Shown here in pieces: positions 33,987 to 42,554 of a DNA stretch of 64,000 nucleotides. A model generated the notes under the pieces. It searched no databases. It was not told the origin of the DNA and saw only the letters and a program-made list of their open reading frames with translations. Position numbers and translations under genes: made by a program. Position 1 is the stretch's first letter, and each line of letters begins with the position of its first letter. Origin of the DNA: Cyanophora paradoxa. Lineage: Eukaryota; Glaucocystophyceae; Cyanophorales; Cyanophoraceae. Where the stretch lies: assembly GCA_004431415.1 (NCBI GenBank), contig QPMI01000580.1, positions 31,002 through 95,001 of the forward strand, read 5' to 3'.

Positions 33987-34934
33987 ATGTACCAGATTAC
34001 TGCGCCACCCGGTGCGTGGCAAATTGACGTGCTGTTCATTGGGAGATTTCGCCTGTTCGCAGCGGTCGAGATTGCAACCCGTTTCGCTGTGGTCCGTAAG
34101 CTCGAGACTTTTAAGCAGCTTCCAAAAATGATCGAGCAGCTACCTGGAATATGGGGCTTTTCAGGAGACAACGGCTTCAACACAGCAGCAATTCGGGAAA
34201 TGGCTGAAGAGAACTCGTTGAAAATGCACACTGATGTGGCTAAGGATGATCACATTTCAAAAGGCTCCAAGCTGGGAATTATCGACAGGTTCGCGAGGAC
34301 ATTGCGAGCACTGATTCAGACTGATACAGAAGCTCGTGGCTCCCGCATTTCCTCTCACGTTTGCCGGCAATTGTCAAGGCGTACAATGAAACAGCCCACA
34401 GCTCTTTCGGCGGGGAGCACTCACCAAAGTGGATGCGGGAAAATACACAGGTAGCCGAGCAGCTGCATCAAGTTAGACAGCGACAGAACGATATTGAACG
34501 AGACAATTCGAACATACCGCGCACAGGGACCGAAGTGCAAGTCCTGGAGCCGAAGCCAAGCGTTTTTGCGAAGGGAACCACAAAGCCAAGCAAGGAGACG
34601 TACATAGTTGCTGGCGCAGACAAGAACCGTGTTCGACTCGTTACAAAACAGGGTGTGGAAATTTCTAGACGTGTTAAACCATCGGAATACGTCAACCGCG
34701 TGAGCTTGCACCTCAAACACGAATCGAAAAAGAAGAAGTGCAAATGCGACAGCAGAGACGATTGAGACGTGAGGGTTTGATCGAAACAAAAAAATACAGC
34801 GGTCAAAGCCGCAGTATCGAGAGCTCAAGAAGCTTGAGATTGCAGGGGAGCCAAAGCTACGAGCAGGTGCTAAAGCTGCATCACCTCGAGCTCTACAGAA
34901 GCTCCGCTCTTCGCGAGGCATCTACGCGCAATAG
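33987..34934 (+). pseudogene. Retroviral-type (rve) integrase, element A copy, frameshifted
   Basis: It starts MYQITAPPGAWQIDVLF 10 bp after the polymerase, as in element B. The first catalytic Asp (QIDVLF), the second (SGDNGF) and the third acidic position (LGIIDRF) are readable. One C is missing near 34,343 (CTCCCGC against CTCCCCGC in B), and a second single-base difference lies near 34,687. The remaining frame is split, so no full-length product is expected unless these are assembly errors. Confidence 0.85.
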
Positions 34935-35213
34935 CATTCCTGTGGTACTCCCGGATCCTATCAGGATTCTCAGCTCGATACTTCGCTGTGATGGCAAGCT
35001 GTTTCAAACGGTATGTTTCGTTCGTGTGGCGCAGTTTGCGATTGCGTTCAGCATTCTTTCTGCGTCGCTCTGCTAAAATCTCCGGGGTGACCTCCATCGG
35101 TTTAGGCCCCTTCTTCTTCGGCTGATAAGGCTCCATTGTTAAAAGACGAACCTTAGGGGTCGCCCACGGCCACGTTTAACCGCAACGCAATCCGCAGTAA
35201 TTGCAGAAGTCAT
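34870..35213 (-). CDS. AT-hook, Lys/Arg-rich small DNA-binding protein (element A copy)
   Basis: The main open frame (ATG at 35,136) gives 88 residues: MEPYQPKKKGPKP, ILAERRRKNAERNRKLRH and NPDRIREYHRNAIARR. The element B copy extends upstream to an ATG whose product includes the AT-hook GRGRPPK. Here the matching start is at 35,213, but one base is missing near 35,148 (GACCCCTAAG against GACCTCCTAAG). The protein is strongly basic and helical, so binding or compaction of the element's DNA is the likely role. Its 3' end overlaps the integrase gene on the other strand by about 65 bp. Confidence 0.65.
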
Positions 35214-35344
35214 TGTTCGGTTTGTCTCTCAATAATAAGAGACATAAATCCTTTTAAGACAAATTAGCGCGACTTTTAAGTCTTAAAGATAATGCAAACT
35301 GTAAATGTAACGAAAAAGTCGCAGACAAGCAGCTCGCTGCGCAG

Positions 35345-35619
35345 ATGGAGGTCATCGTTCCAGATGTTCCAGAGGGAGCTGCTTTGATTCCGTTAGGCGG
35401 TATTCGCAATCGGCGCAAAGTAATCGTCGCCTACGCTTTTGTATCACAGGATGATGCTGATCGAGTGCTGGAGAAACGATGGTGTTTGAACAATGGTTAT
35501 ACCTCGAGCAAGATCAATGGAAAGAATATGTATTTGCATACGTTCATTGTTGGGAGACTTGAGAATGACCTTACTTCATTGTTGGGAGACTTGAGAATGA
35601 CCTTACTGTAGATCACATT
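35345..35619 (+). pseudogene. HNH-AP2 endonuclease, 5' half (element A), split by element B
   Basis: It starts MEVIVPDVPEGAALIPLGG and follows the intact element B homologue to the HNH core (VDHI), where element B is inserted. The 3' half resumes at 47,037. Before the insertion site a 32-bp segment starting TCATTGTTGG is tandemly duplicated (about 35,547-35,610); 32 is not a multiple of three, so this alone shifts the frame. HNH-AP2 proteins are homing-type nucleases; the AP2 part binds DNA. Confidence 0.88.
35614..35619. repeat. Target-site duplication CACATT, left copy (element B)
   Basis: CACATT directly precedes the first base of element B. The same six bases follow the other end at 47,031-47,036. 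Removing B and one copy restores an open HNH frame reading VDHINNNKLDN. Six-base duplications are typical of Polintons/Mavericks. Confidence 0.95.
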
Positions 35620-35890
35620 AAAAAATGAGAGTACCCCCATCGGGGTGGGCCCGCCCTCTTCACCACCCTCACCTCTCCAGACCTACCCCAACGCACCCAC
35701 TCCAGCGCCTTCCCAGCCCTCATTCTTTCCCACTCTCTCGCTACGTCTACCGCCCTTCTCTCCCTCTGGTCTGCCTCCCCTTCCATCCAGCAACCGCTAG
35801 GTAGTATCTGGTGTCTAGGTCGATCGATAATGCAAAACGATATAGCAGTGAATTGAGGCGGGCCCCCAAACGCGCCGGTCTGTGAATCAG
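35620..35890. repeat. Left terminal inverted repeat of element B
   Basis: About 270 bp beginning AAAAAATGAGAGTACCCCC and continuing through a CT-rich segment to GATATAGCAGTGAATTGAGG and GCGCCGGTCTGTGAATCA. It matches the reverse complement of 46,740-47,030 with scattered substitutions; the right copy has about 25 extra bases near its inner end. Confidence 0.92.
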
Positions 35891-35929
35891 CGATCTGACA
35901 CCTATGAGTGAGGTTGCCTATAGCTAGAA

Positions 35930-36360
35930 GCTTGGAGATCTTGGACGTGAACTTTTGTCCAAAGTCACTAGGCGACCTTGGACGTGAACTTTTGTCCAAA
36001 GTCACGAACTCCAAAACGCCACCCAAGTAAACTAGCAATTCGTGCAGGCGTCTCCTATAGTGCAAACGAGGCTATACTAGAGGTCGGATCGTGCAAAACA
36101 TGCGTTGGGATGTGCCAGCAGGGTTGAGGATCTTGGACGTGAACTTTTGTCCAAAGTCACGAACTCCAGAACGACACCCAAGTCAGCTAGCAACTCGTGC
36201 AGACATCTCCAATAGTGCAAACGAGGCTATACTAGAGGTTGGATTGTGCAAAACATGCGTTGGGATGTGCCAGCAGGGTTGAGGATCTTGGACGTGAACT
36301 TTTGTCCAAAGTCGCTTAGCGACCTCTGGACGTGAACATTTGTCCAAAGTACTTGTGGAC
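35930..36360. repeat. Hairpin repeats TTGGAC...GTCCAA within a 155-bp tandem duplication
   Basis: Five copies of a short hairpin, TTGGAC, ten bases (GTGAACTTTT), GTCCAA, lie near 35,940, 35,978, 36,132, 36,288 and 36,327 (the last imperfect). Two of them sit in a 155-bp direct repeat, 36,003-36,157 and 36,158-36,312. No gene is supported here. Confidence 0.85.
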
Positions 36361-36374
36361 ATGCCTCGAAGTTT

Positions 36375-36578
36375 TTTAAAAAATAGATATAACCTATGGG
36401 CATTGCCCAGAAGTATTAAAAGAATAGATATTACCTATAGGCATTGCCCAGAAGTATTAAAAGAATAGATATCACCTATGGGCATTGCCCAGAAGTATTA
36501 AAAGAATAGATATTACCTTTGGGCATTGCCCAGAAGTATTAAAAGAATAGATATTACCTATGGGCATTGCCCAGAAGT
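36375..36578. repeat. 41-bp tandem repeat, five copies
   Basis: The unit contains AATAGATATTACC and GGGCATTGCCCAGAAGTATT. Its core GGGCATTGCCC is itself a small palindrome. It is AT-rich and noncoding. Confidence 0.88.
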
Positions 36579-36608
36579 TACTTAATATATATTAATACTT
36601 CTGGACAT

Positions 36609-36846
36609 TGCCAGCATAGAAGTTTAGAAACTAATATTTCACTTTTATGCCAGCATAGAAGTTTAGAAACTAATATTTCACTTTTATGCCAGCATAGAAG
36701 TTTAGAAACTAATACTTCACTTTTATGCCAGCATAGAAGTTTAGAAACTAATACTTCACTTTTATGCCAGCATAGAAGTTTAGAAACTAATACTTCACTT
36801 TTATGCCAGCATAGAAGTTTAGAAACTAATACTTCACTTTTATGCT
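36609..36846. repeat. 39-bp tandem repeat, six copies
   Basis: The unit contains GCCAGCATAGAAGTTTAG and AAACTAATATTTCACTTTTA. Because 39 is a multiple of three, an open frame with a 13-residue repeat appears; I reject it as a gene because it is only this array. It abuts the 3' end of the next gene. Confidence 0.9.
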
Positions 36847-36899
36847 AGCTTACTGTAATTCGACCATTTTTCGGGTAATACTTTCTCTGCGCCACTCGG

Positions 36900-37547
36900 T
36901 CACTCCCAGCGATGCCGGAGCCCTAGCTTAGTGAAGCCGCTCAGCATTGGCTTGTACTCGATCGCCGGCCCGACAGGATCAGCACTGCTAGAGGCGATGC
37001 GCAGGATCGATGCGTTAGCTACGGGCAGCTCGCTAGCATTCTCATCGACCTCAGGGATCGCAACGATCGTCTTGGCAGGAACAGCAGCTGCAGGAGGGGC
37101 AACCTTCTTCTCGATCTTTGTCTTCGTGATCGGTTCATTTAAAATCTTGTTTTCCATCTTAGTCTCAGCCGCGATGCCAGCTATAAGGTCACTAGCTCGC
37201 TTCTTTGAAACTGTCTTAAGACCGGTCACAGTTTTAATGAAATACCTGCTACGATTAGCCGTCTCTGAGATGTACAGCGGCCCATCGTCAGTATCCTTTA
37301 GCTTGCTAGTCTTGGTCTTCTTAGTCCGCGAATTCGGGATCTTATCAAGAATAGCGTTCTCGTCGGCGGTAAGAGCGTAATCGATGGATGCACCCTCACC
37401 GCCACCAGCGCGACGGACTAGCGGGTAAGCACCAGTATCACCACTCAAGAACTCGATGTGATTCTTCTTAGTAGGGCTGGAAGCGACTTCAAGCTGCGGA
37501 GTGCGCAGCCGAGACTGCATGTCTGTCGACTTCTTTCGCGGAGGCAT
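36900..37547 (-). CDS. Unknown Lys-rich element B protein, possible virion protein
   Basis: 215 residues starting MPPRKKSTDMQSRL, with SGDTGAYPLVRRAGG, the Lys-rich TKKTKTSKLKDTDDG and a Pro/Ala/Val-rich middle near 140-165. It lies just downstream of the penton-like gene on the same strand, 27 bp away, so it may be expressed with the virion genes. Element C has a gene at a similar place relative to capsid and ATPase genes that also starts with a basic MPP peptide (MPPKRK), but I see no clear further similarity. The frame is intact. Function unknown. Confidence 0.65.
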   Translation of the reverse strand: MPPRKKSTDMQSRLRTPQLEVASSPTKKNHIEFLSGDTGAYPLVRRAGGGEGASIDYALTADENAILDKIPNSRTKKTKTSKLKDTDDGPLYISETANRSRYFIKTVTGLKTVSKKRASDLIAGIAAETKMENKILNEPITKTKIEKKVAPPAAAVPAKTIVAIPEVDENASELPVANASILRIASSSADPVGPAIEYKPMLSGFTKLGLRHRWE

Positions 37548-37573
37548 CTTTTAACTAAGCAGTGGGAAAAAAC

Positions 37574-38451
37574 TTATGCGAACGATCTGTCGAAGGGGAC
37601 GTACTCGCTGGCTGCATTCTTAATTGCGGATTTAGCAGCAGCAGACGTGTAAGAGACATCCTCGATATCGAACTCTAGCACGAACGAGAACTCTGTGTTT
37701 GTGACAGCGTCTGTTCCATTATGATAGCGCAGCGATATGTCAAGTTCAGACAGCTCAGCGTTTCGATCGAAGCCTGTGACGGAACACGATCCTCAGATGT
37801 GAACTTGATGAGCTCCCCGAATTTTGAGTCGATGTGAATCTTTGCGATCGAGCCCGTTGTATAGGGGTTAAGTGTCAAGATCGGGCCTTTGATCTGCTGA
37901 ATGTACAGGAACAAATACGTGTGATAAAGTAGATCAACTGGCATATCGCTGAACAGCTCGTACGAATATTGTACGCCATCGATTGTCTCAGGTGTGTCAA
38001 GCTCACTGGAAAGGTCACTGAGAGTCTTCGCAAACCCGAGCAGGTTCGATAGTTCGGCCGATGTGAAGCTCAAAATAAAGTCCGCTTCACACAGGAACCT
38101 AAGCCGCATTGAGATCTCTTCGAACTGAACGACGAACTTGCGCTGATAAGTAGTTCCGCCGTAACTATACTGCTGGGTTTTAAGAAGCGTGCTTAGATAG
38201 TTTGCAAGGGAGGTTGGCGTATAGACTCCGGGCTTGAAAGTGTTGGCACGTGTTTTCTCAACGCCAGAGGGATCAAGGGTGCCGGTGATAATTGCGGCTT
38301 GTGTGGACAGGTTGAACATGTTATGAAACAGTTCTAGCGAATCAACTCGCACCGACTTTACATTAACGAGGGGCCTTGGGAGATTGATCTTGAAATTCGA
38401 GGACGTGCCTTCGAACCGGTCCCTAGAATCGACATTTACGCGGAGCTTCAT
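37574..38451 (-). pseudogene. Penton-like minor capsid protein (element B), one frameshift
   Basis: The start MKLRVNVDSRDRFEG at 38,451 has the DSRDR motif typical of PLV and Polinton penton (minor capsid) proteins, then INLPRPLVNVKSVRVDSLEL, also characteristic. Near 37,783 the frame shifts: one C appears to be missing in a CC run before GTCACAGG. The other frame then continues with AELSELDISLRYHNG to EYVPFDRSFA and a stop at 37,574. These single-jelly-roll proteins form capsid vertices. The gene is divergent from the major capsid gene, with only 44 bp between the start codons. Confidence 0.85.
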
Positions 38452-38495
38452 CTTTACAACAATATGCATGAAAATTTTCTGGTCTATAATAGCAA
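38452..38495. promoter_or_regulatory. Bidirectional capsid-gene promoter region (element B)
   Basis: The 44 bp between the divergent penton and major capsid starts are AT-rich and contain GGTCTATAATAGCAA just before the capsid ATG. Both promoters must lie here or inside the genes. No transcript evidence is available. Confidence 0.45.
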
Positions 38496-39724
38496 ATGGC
38501 GCAAGCAGGAACAACTCTAAAGGAGCTCCTCACTACCAAAGGTTCAAGCGAACTTTATTTATCCCCAGGTCTCACTGTCGGTGTCAGCCCCAAGTTCAAG
38601 CCTTTCCTTGAAACGATCCGTCCGCGAGGCAACTCGTACGGCTTCGCGCAGACTGCCGCTTTCGACCTTCCGCGCAAGCAGCTTCTAAACGGTGTCTCGC
38701 TATACTTTAAGGTCAGCGTCGCTGGCGGAGCTGCCGCCTCGGTGCTGCCTAATGGCGCTGGTGCATTTATTGAAAACGTGCGCTTTGTTCATGGATCCTT
38801 CAAGATGGTGATCCCTGGAGACTGGCTCACTGTGAACGCGCTCATTGATAATAGCGTTGCGTCCGCCCAGGCTTTTGCTAGCAGCTACGGCTTTGGAAAG
38901 GACGCGGCTCTTGAGATTCTCGATGCGAGTCGCGAGTACGTACTAAAGATCCCCTCCCAGCTCTGGGACAATTCGTACTTCCCGCTGCTCGCACTGGCTG
39001 ACATGCCAACCGTCGAAATTGACTTCCGTTCGGCTGGCGTGGTTGGAACTGTCGCTAGTGCTGTTGCAACTCTAACGGATTGTGCCCTGGTTTGCCAGTT
39101 CGTGAATATCCCTAGCGAAGAGGCTGAGTCTATGCTTAAATCTGCAAACGAGAGCGGTGGTATTCGAATTCCTTTCACCGAGATTATTTCAAAGCGCTCG
39201 AGGCAGTTAAAGACTGACGACGCGGGAATGCAGTCGAAATCTCCCTTGCCAACGTCAGCGGCCTTGTGCACGCGATCCTGATGACAGTGCGTAATGCGAA
39301 TCACCTGGGCACTCGCAATCACAATTCATTTGCTGGCAACGGAAATGCGCTGAAAATCGATTCGTTTGAGATCATGCACAACAACCGAACTCTCGACATC
39401 AGCAATAAGCCAATCTCTGGGTTTGTATCATCGTGCTATCACATTCCAACTCAATACCGCGGTGCAACCACTGGCAATTCAGCCCTTGGCTTCGAGGACG
39501 GAAATGTCTATGGGATTGTGCTTTCGAAATCTGGCAAAGACTCACTGCATAACGCTGTCCTCGGCTACACAGACTTCTTTAATTCCAGCAGCAGCTACTG
39601 CTCGCTAACTGTGACCGGCTGCACAAACGCAGCGCCAGCAGTTGTTGACTTCCACGTCCTGCGCCACAATGTTCTCGTAATTAACTCGTATCAAATGTCA
39701 ACTCTAAAGGTAAGTAACTTCTAG
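38496..39724 (+). pseudogene. Double-jelly-roll major capsid protein (element B), one frameshift
   Basis: It starts MAQAGTTLKELLTTKGSSEL, with GNSYGFAQTAAFDLPRKQLL, GAFIENVRFVHGSFKM and LADMPTVEIDFRSAG. After TDDAG near 39,228 the frame shifts: one G is apparently missing from a GGG run, and the alternative frame continues VEISLANVSGLVHAILMT to the end at 39,724. About 410 residues in all. Placement between penton and ATPase and overall length fit PLV/Polinton major capsid proteins, which build the icosahedral shell. The assignment rests mainly on gene order and family resemblance. Confidence 0.82.
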
Positions 39725-40441
39725 ATGGATATCAAACTGTTTGATCCTACAGAAATAAAACTGCCTAAACGGTTCTTGTTTGTCGGCCCCACCAACTCGG
39801 GAAAAAGCACCTACGTTAAACACGTATTAAATGCAGTAGCTCCGCAGCTAGACGATATCTTCGTATTTAGTACCACAGCATTTACAGAACAGTGGGACGA
39901 CACGACTCGCTCAAACAATATTCACGAAGAATGGGATCCAGTTTTGGTTGAGAGTCTTCTAGAGCAACAAAAAGAAAGGCGACGCAAGAAAGATGAGCGC
40001 AAGATTGCAATCGTTCTAGATGATTTGCTCGATAATGACCTTGTGAACGTCCACAGCGACCGATTAATGCAAAAGCTTTTTACTAGTGGGCGTCATTATA
40101 ACATGAGCCTTTTTGTAACCACTCAACGTCTTTGTGGAATCAGCCCTACAGTTCGAAGGAATTGCGAGTACGTCTGTTTCTCATCAATTCTCTCAAACGT
40201 TAAAGAGTTCAACTGCGTTTTCGACGAATACAACGCCGGAGCGACTCGAGCAAATCTAATGCGTCTTTTCGTTGAATTGAATCATTCGTATCAGGTTTTG
40301 ATATATGAAGCTGCGACCGCGGACCGCGTTTATTCTGTTGACAAATCGTCTGGAACGACTTCGGCTCTATTGCGCTTTGTGCGCGTAAAAAAGCAGCGCG
40401 ATCAAAAGTCGGTAGCCAAGGCTGTCGCAACAACCAGCTAG
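39725..40441 (+). CDS. FtsK/HerA-type genome-packaging ATPase (element B)
   Basis: 238 residues, starting directly after the capsid stop codon. Walker A is GPTNSGKST (near 25) and Walker B KIAIVLDDLLDN (near 98). TSGRHYNMSLFVTTQRLCG is the sensor region typical of A32/PLV packaging ATPases. It would pump DNA into capsids. The tail is basic (VRVKKQRDQKS). Its last 78 codons overlap an open frame on the other strand that is conserved in element A. Confidence 0.92.
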   Translation: MDIKLFDPTEIKLPKRFLFVGPTNSGKSTYVKHVLNAVAPQLDDIFVFSTTAFTEQWDDTTRSNNIHEEWDPVLVESLLEQQKERRRKKDERKIAIVLDDLLDNDLVNVHSDRLMQKLFTSGRHYNMSLFVTTQRLCGISPTVRRNCEYVCFSSILSNVKEFNCVFDEYNAGATRANLMRLFVELNHSYQVLIYEAATADRVYSVDKSSGTTSALLRFVRVKKQRDQKSVAKAVATTS

Positions 40442-40592
40442 TATATTCCGGTTTCGCTGAGGCAATCCACAGGAACGATGTGCCCTTGTAAATGCCGAAC
40501 GAAATCAGATGATCAGGCGATTCGTGAGTTCTTCCAGGCCAGCAGTCTTCGAGATTAAACTCTTCCTCTACCGTTTCGAATTCGAGTTCCAT
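40209..40592 (-). CDS. Conserved antisense-overlapping protein (element B)
   Basis: From the ATG at 40,592: MELEFETVEEEFNLEDCWPG, ISFGIYKGTSFLWIA, PEYTSWLLRQPWLP, QSAIEPKSFQ, ending CIRRKRS (127 residues). The first 50 or so codons lie outside the ATPase gene and the rest are antisense to its 3' end. The element A copy (47,356 onward) keeps the same start, length up to the break, and sequence, including the part outside the ATPase, which supports a real gene. I recognise no domain; the ISFG...YLWIA...WLLKQ pattern vaguely resembles small helix-rich viral proteins, with no firm match. Confidence 0.6.
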   Translation of the reverse strand: MELEFETVEEEFNLEDCWPGRTHESPDHLISFGIYKGTSFLWIASAKPEYTSWLLRQPWLPTFDRAAFLRAQSAIEPKSFQTICQQNKRGPRSQLHISKPDTNDSIQRKDALDLLESLRRCIRRKRS

Positions 40593-40653
40593 TAAAAAAA
40601 TAATCGGCAGACAAGCTGCCTCGGCTGCGCCCAAGGGGTGTTATTCCCTTCAT

Positions 40654-41184
40654 TCAAACCTGTGGGAAGTTCAACCGCAAGAATGGTTTGTCCTCTTCGC
40701 TGGTATGTTCCAATGCATATGCATCGCGAGCACGAGCTGCAGCCTCTGCTGTTTGAAACAGACCGATGTGCTTTTGGCGGTCATTTATCTTATAGTATGC
40801 TTTCCATTTACCATGTTGCTGATGGAAGCTGACGCCAATGTATCCTGAAGTGTTATCTCGCCGCTGTCCACGATTCAAATTCTGTTGACGAGCTGTTGCT
40901 AAACGGAGGTTGTCGCGACGATTGTCTTTTGGATCGTTGTTGATATGATCTAACGTCAACCCATTCTCAAGATTGCCACTGATGAATGTATGCAAGTACA
41001 CGCTCTTTCCGTTGATTTTGGCTCGAGCATATCCATTGTCCAAACTCCAGCGAAATCCCAGCACACGCTCAGCATCATCGTGTGACACGAGAGCGTAGGC
41101 GACGATGACTTCGCGTCGATTGCGAATTCCTATCAGCGGGATCAAAGCAGTGCCCTCTGGTACATCAGGAACGATAACCTCCAT
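40654..41184 (-). CDS. HNH endonuclease with AP2 DNA-binding domain (element B, intact)
   Basis: 176 residues from MEVIVPDVPEG; the frame is open further upstream, but without an ATG. The HNH core is LTLDHINNDPKDNRRDNLRL (near 86-105). The AP2-like domain follows: TSGYIGVSFHQQHGKWKAYY, HIGLFQTAEAAARARDAYA. Such proteins occur as homing nucleases in phages, organelles and protist elements. Within this element it could nick DNA during replication or recombination, or be a passenger. Its sibling in element A is the gene that element B disrupted. Confidence 0.9.
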   Translation of the reverse strand: MEVIVPDVPEGTALIPLIGIRNRREVIVAYALVSHDDAERVLGFRWSLDNGYARAKINGKSVYLHTFISGNLENGLTLDHINNDPKDNRRDNLRLATARQQNLNRGQRRDNTSGYIGVSFHQQHGKWKAYYKINDRQKHIGLFQTAEAAARARDAYALEHTSEEDKPFLRLNFPQV

Positions 41185-41315
41185 CTGCGCAGCGAGCTGC
41201 TTGTCTGCGACTTTTTTGTTACATCTACAGATTGCATTATCTTTAAGCCTCAAAAGTCGCGCTAATTTGTCTTAAAAGGATTTATGTCTCTTATTATTGA
41301 GAGACAAGCCGAACA

Positions 41316-41661
41316 ATGACTTCTGCAATTACTGCGGATTGCGCTGCGGTTAAACGTGGCCGTGGGCGACCTCCTAAGGTTCGTCTTTTAACAATGGAGC
41401 CTTATCAGCCGAAGAAGAAGGGTCCTAAACCGATCGAGGTCACCCGGAGATTTTAGCAGAGCGACGCAGAAAGAATGCTGAACGCAATCGCAAACTGCGC
41501 CACACGAACGAAACATACCGTTTGAAACAGCTTGCCATCACAGCGAAGTATCGAGCTGAGAATCCTGATCGGATCCGGGAGTACCACAGGAATGCTATTG
41601 CGCGTAGATGCCTCGCGAAGAGCGGAGCTTCTGTAGAGCTCGAGGTGATGCAGCTTTAGCA
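41316..41661 (+). pseudogene. AT-hook basic protein (element B copy), frameshifted
   Basis: It begins MTSAITADCAAVKRGRGRPP with the AT-hook core GRGRPPK, then YQPKKKGPKPIEV. Near 41,445 one C is missing (CACCCGG against CACCCCGG in element A) and a stop follows at once. The rest of the A-copy sequence is present in another frame. The 3' part overlaps the integrase gene, as in element A. Confidence 0.7.
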
Positions 41662-42545
41662 CCTGCTCGTAGCTTTGGCTCCCCTGCAATCTCAAGCTTC
41701 TTGAGCTCTCGATACTGCCGGCTTTGGCCGCTGTATTTTTTCGTTTCGATCAAACCCTCACGTCTCAATCGTCTCTGCTGTCGCATTTGCACTTCTTCTT
41801 TTTCGATTCGTGTTTGAGGTGCAAGCTCACGCGGTTGACGTATTTCCGATGGTTTAACACGTCTAGAAATTTCCACACCCTGTTTCGTAACGAGTCGAAC
41901 ACGGTTCTTATCAGCGCCAGCAACTATGTACGTCTCCTTGCTTGGCTTTGTGGTTCCCTTCGCAAAAACGCTTGGCTTCGGCTCGAGAACTTGCACTTCG
42001 GTCCCTGTGCGCGGTATGTTCGAATTGTCTCGTTCAATATCGTTCTGTCGCTGTCTAACTTGATGCAGCTGCTCGGCTACCTGTGTATTTTCCCGCATCC
42101 ACTTTGGTGAGTGCTCCCCGCCGAAAGAGCTGTGGGCTGTTTCATTGTACGCCTTGACAATTGCCGGCAAACGTGAGAGGAAATGCGGGGAGCCACGAGC
42201 TTCTGTATCAGTCTGAATCAGTGCTCGCAATGTCCTCGCGAACCTGTCGATAATTCCCAGCTTGGAGCCTTTTGAAATGTGATCATCCTTAGCCACATCA
42301 GTATGCATTTTCAACGAGTTCTCTTCAGCCATTTCCCGAATTGCCGCTGTGTTGAAGCCGTTGTCTCCTGAAAAGCCCCATATTCCAGGTAGCTGCTCGA
42401 TCATTTTTGGAAGCTGCTTAAAAGTCTCGAGCTTACGTACCACAGCGAAACGGGTTGCAATCTCGACCGCTGCGAACAGGCGAAATCTCCCAATGAACAG
42501 CACGTCAATTTGCCACGCACCCGGTGGCGCAGTAATCTGGTACAT
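41595..42545 (-). CDS. Retroviral-type (rve) integrase (element B, intact)
   Basis: 316 residues. Acidic residues sit at D14 (QIDVLF), D61 (SGDNGF) and D100 (LGIIDRFARTLR), where the usual third residue is Glu. The core is followed by an SH3-like segment (TGTEVQVLEPKPSVFAKGT, YIVAGADKNRVRLV) and a basic tail with YRELKKLEIAGEPKL, a motif also found in the element C integrase tail. It would make staggered cuts and join element ends to host DNA, giving the 6-bp duplication. It starts 10 bp after the polymerase stop, so they are probably co-transcribed. Confidence 0.9.
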   Translation of the reverse strand: MYQITAPPGAWQIDVLFIGRFRLFAAVEIATRFAVVRKLETFKQLPKMIEQLPGIWGFSGDNGFNTAAIREMAEENSLKMHTDVAKDDHISKGSKLGIIDRFARTLRALIQTDTEARGSPHFLSRLPAIVKAYNETAHSSFGGEHSPKWMRENTQVAEQLHQVRQRQNDIERDNSNIPRTGTEVQVLEPKPSVFAKGTTKPSKETYIVAGADKNRVRLVTKQGVEISRRVKPSEIRQPRELAPQTRIEKEEVQMRQQRRLRREGLIETKKYSGQSRQYRELKKLEIAGEPKLRAGAKAASPRALQKLRSSRGIYAQ

Positions 42546-42554
42546 CGTTGTAAA

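Noticed and set aside
33987-34934. LTR retrotransposon suggested by the retroviral-type integrase
   Set aside because: No reverse transcriptase, gag or protease is present; polymerase B, packaging ATPase and capsid genes identify a Polinton-like element.
36567-36848. 93-residue frame with a 13-residue repeat
   Set aside because: It is only the 39-bp tandem array, with no start context or family similarity.
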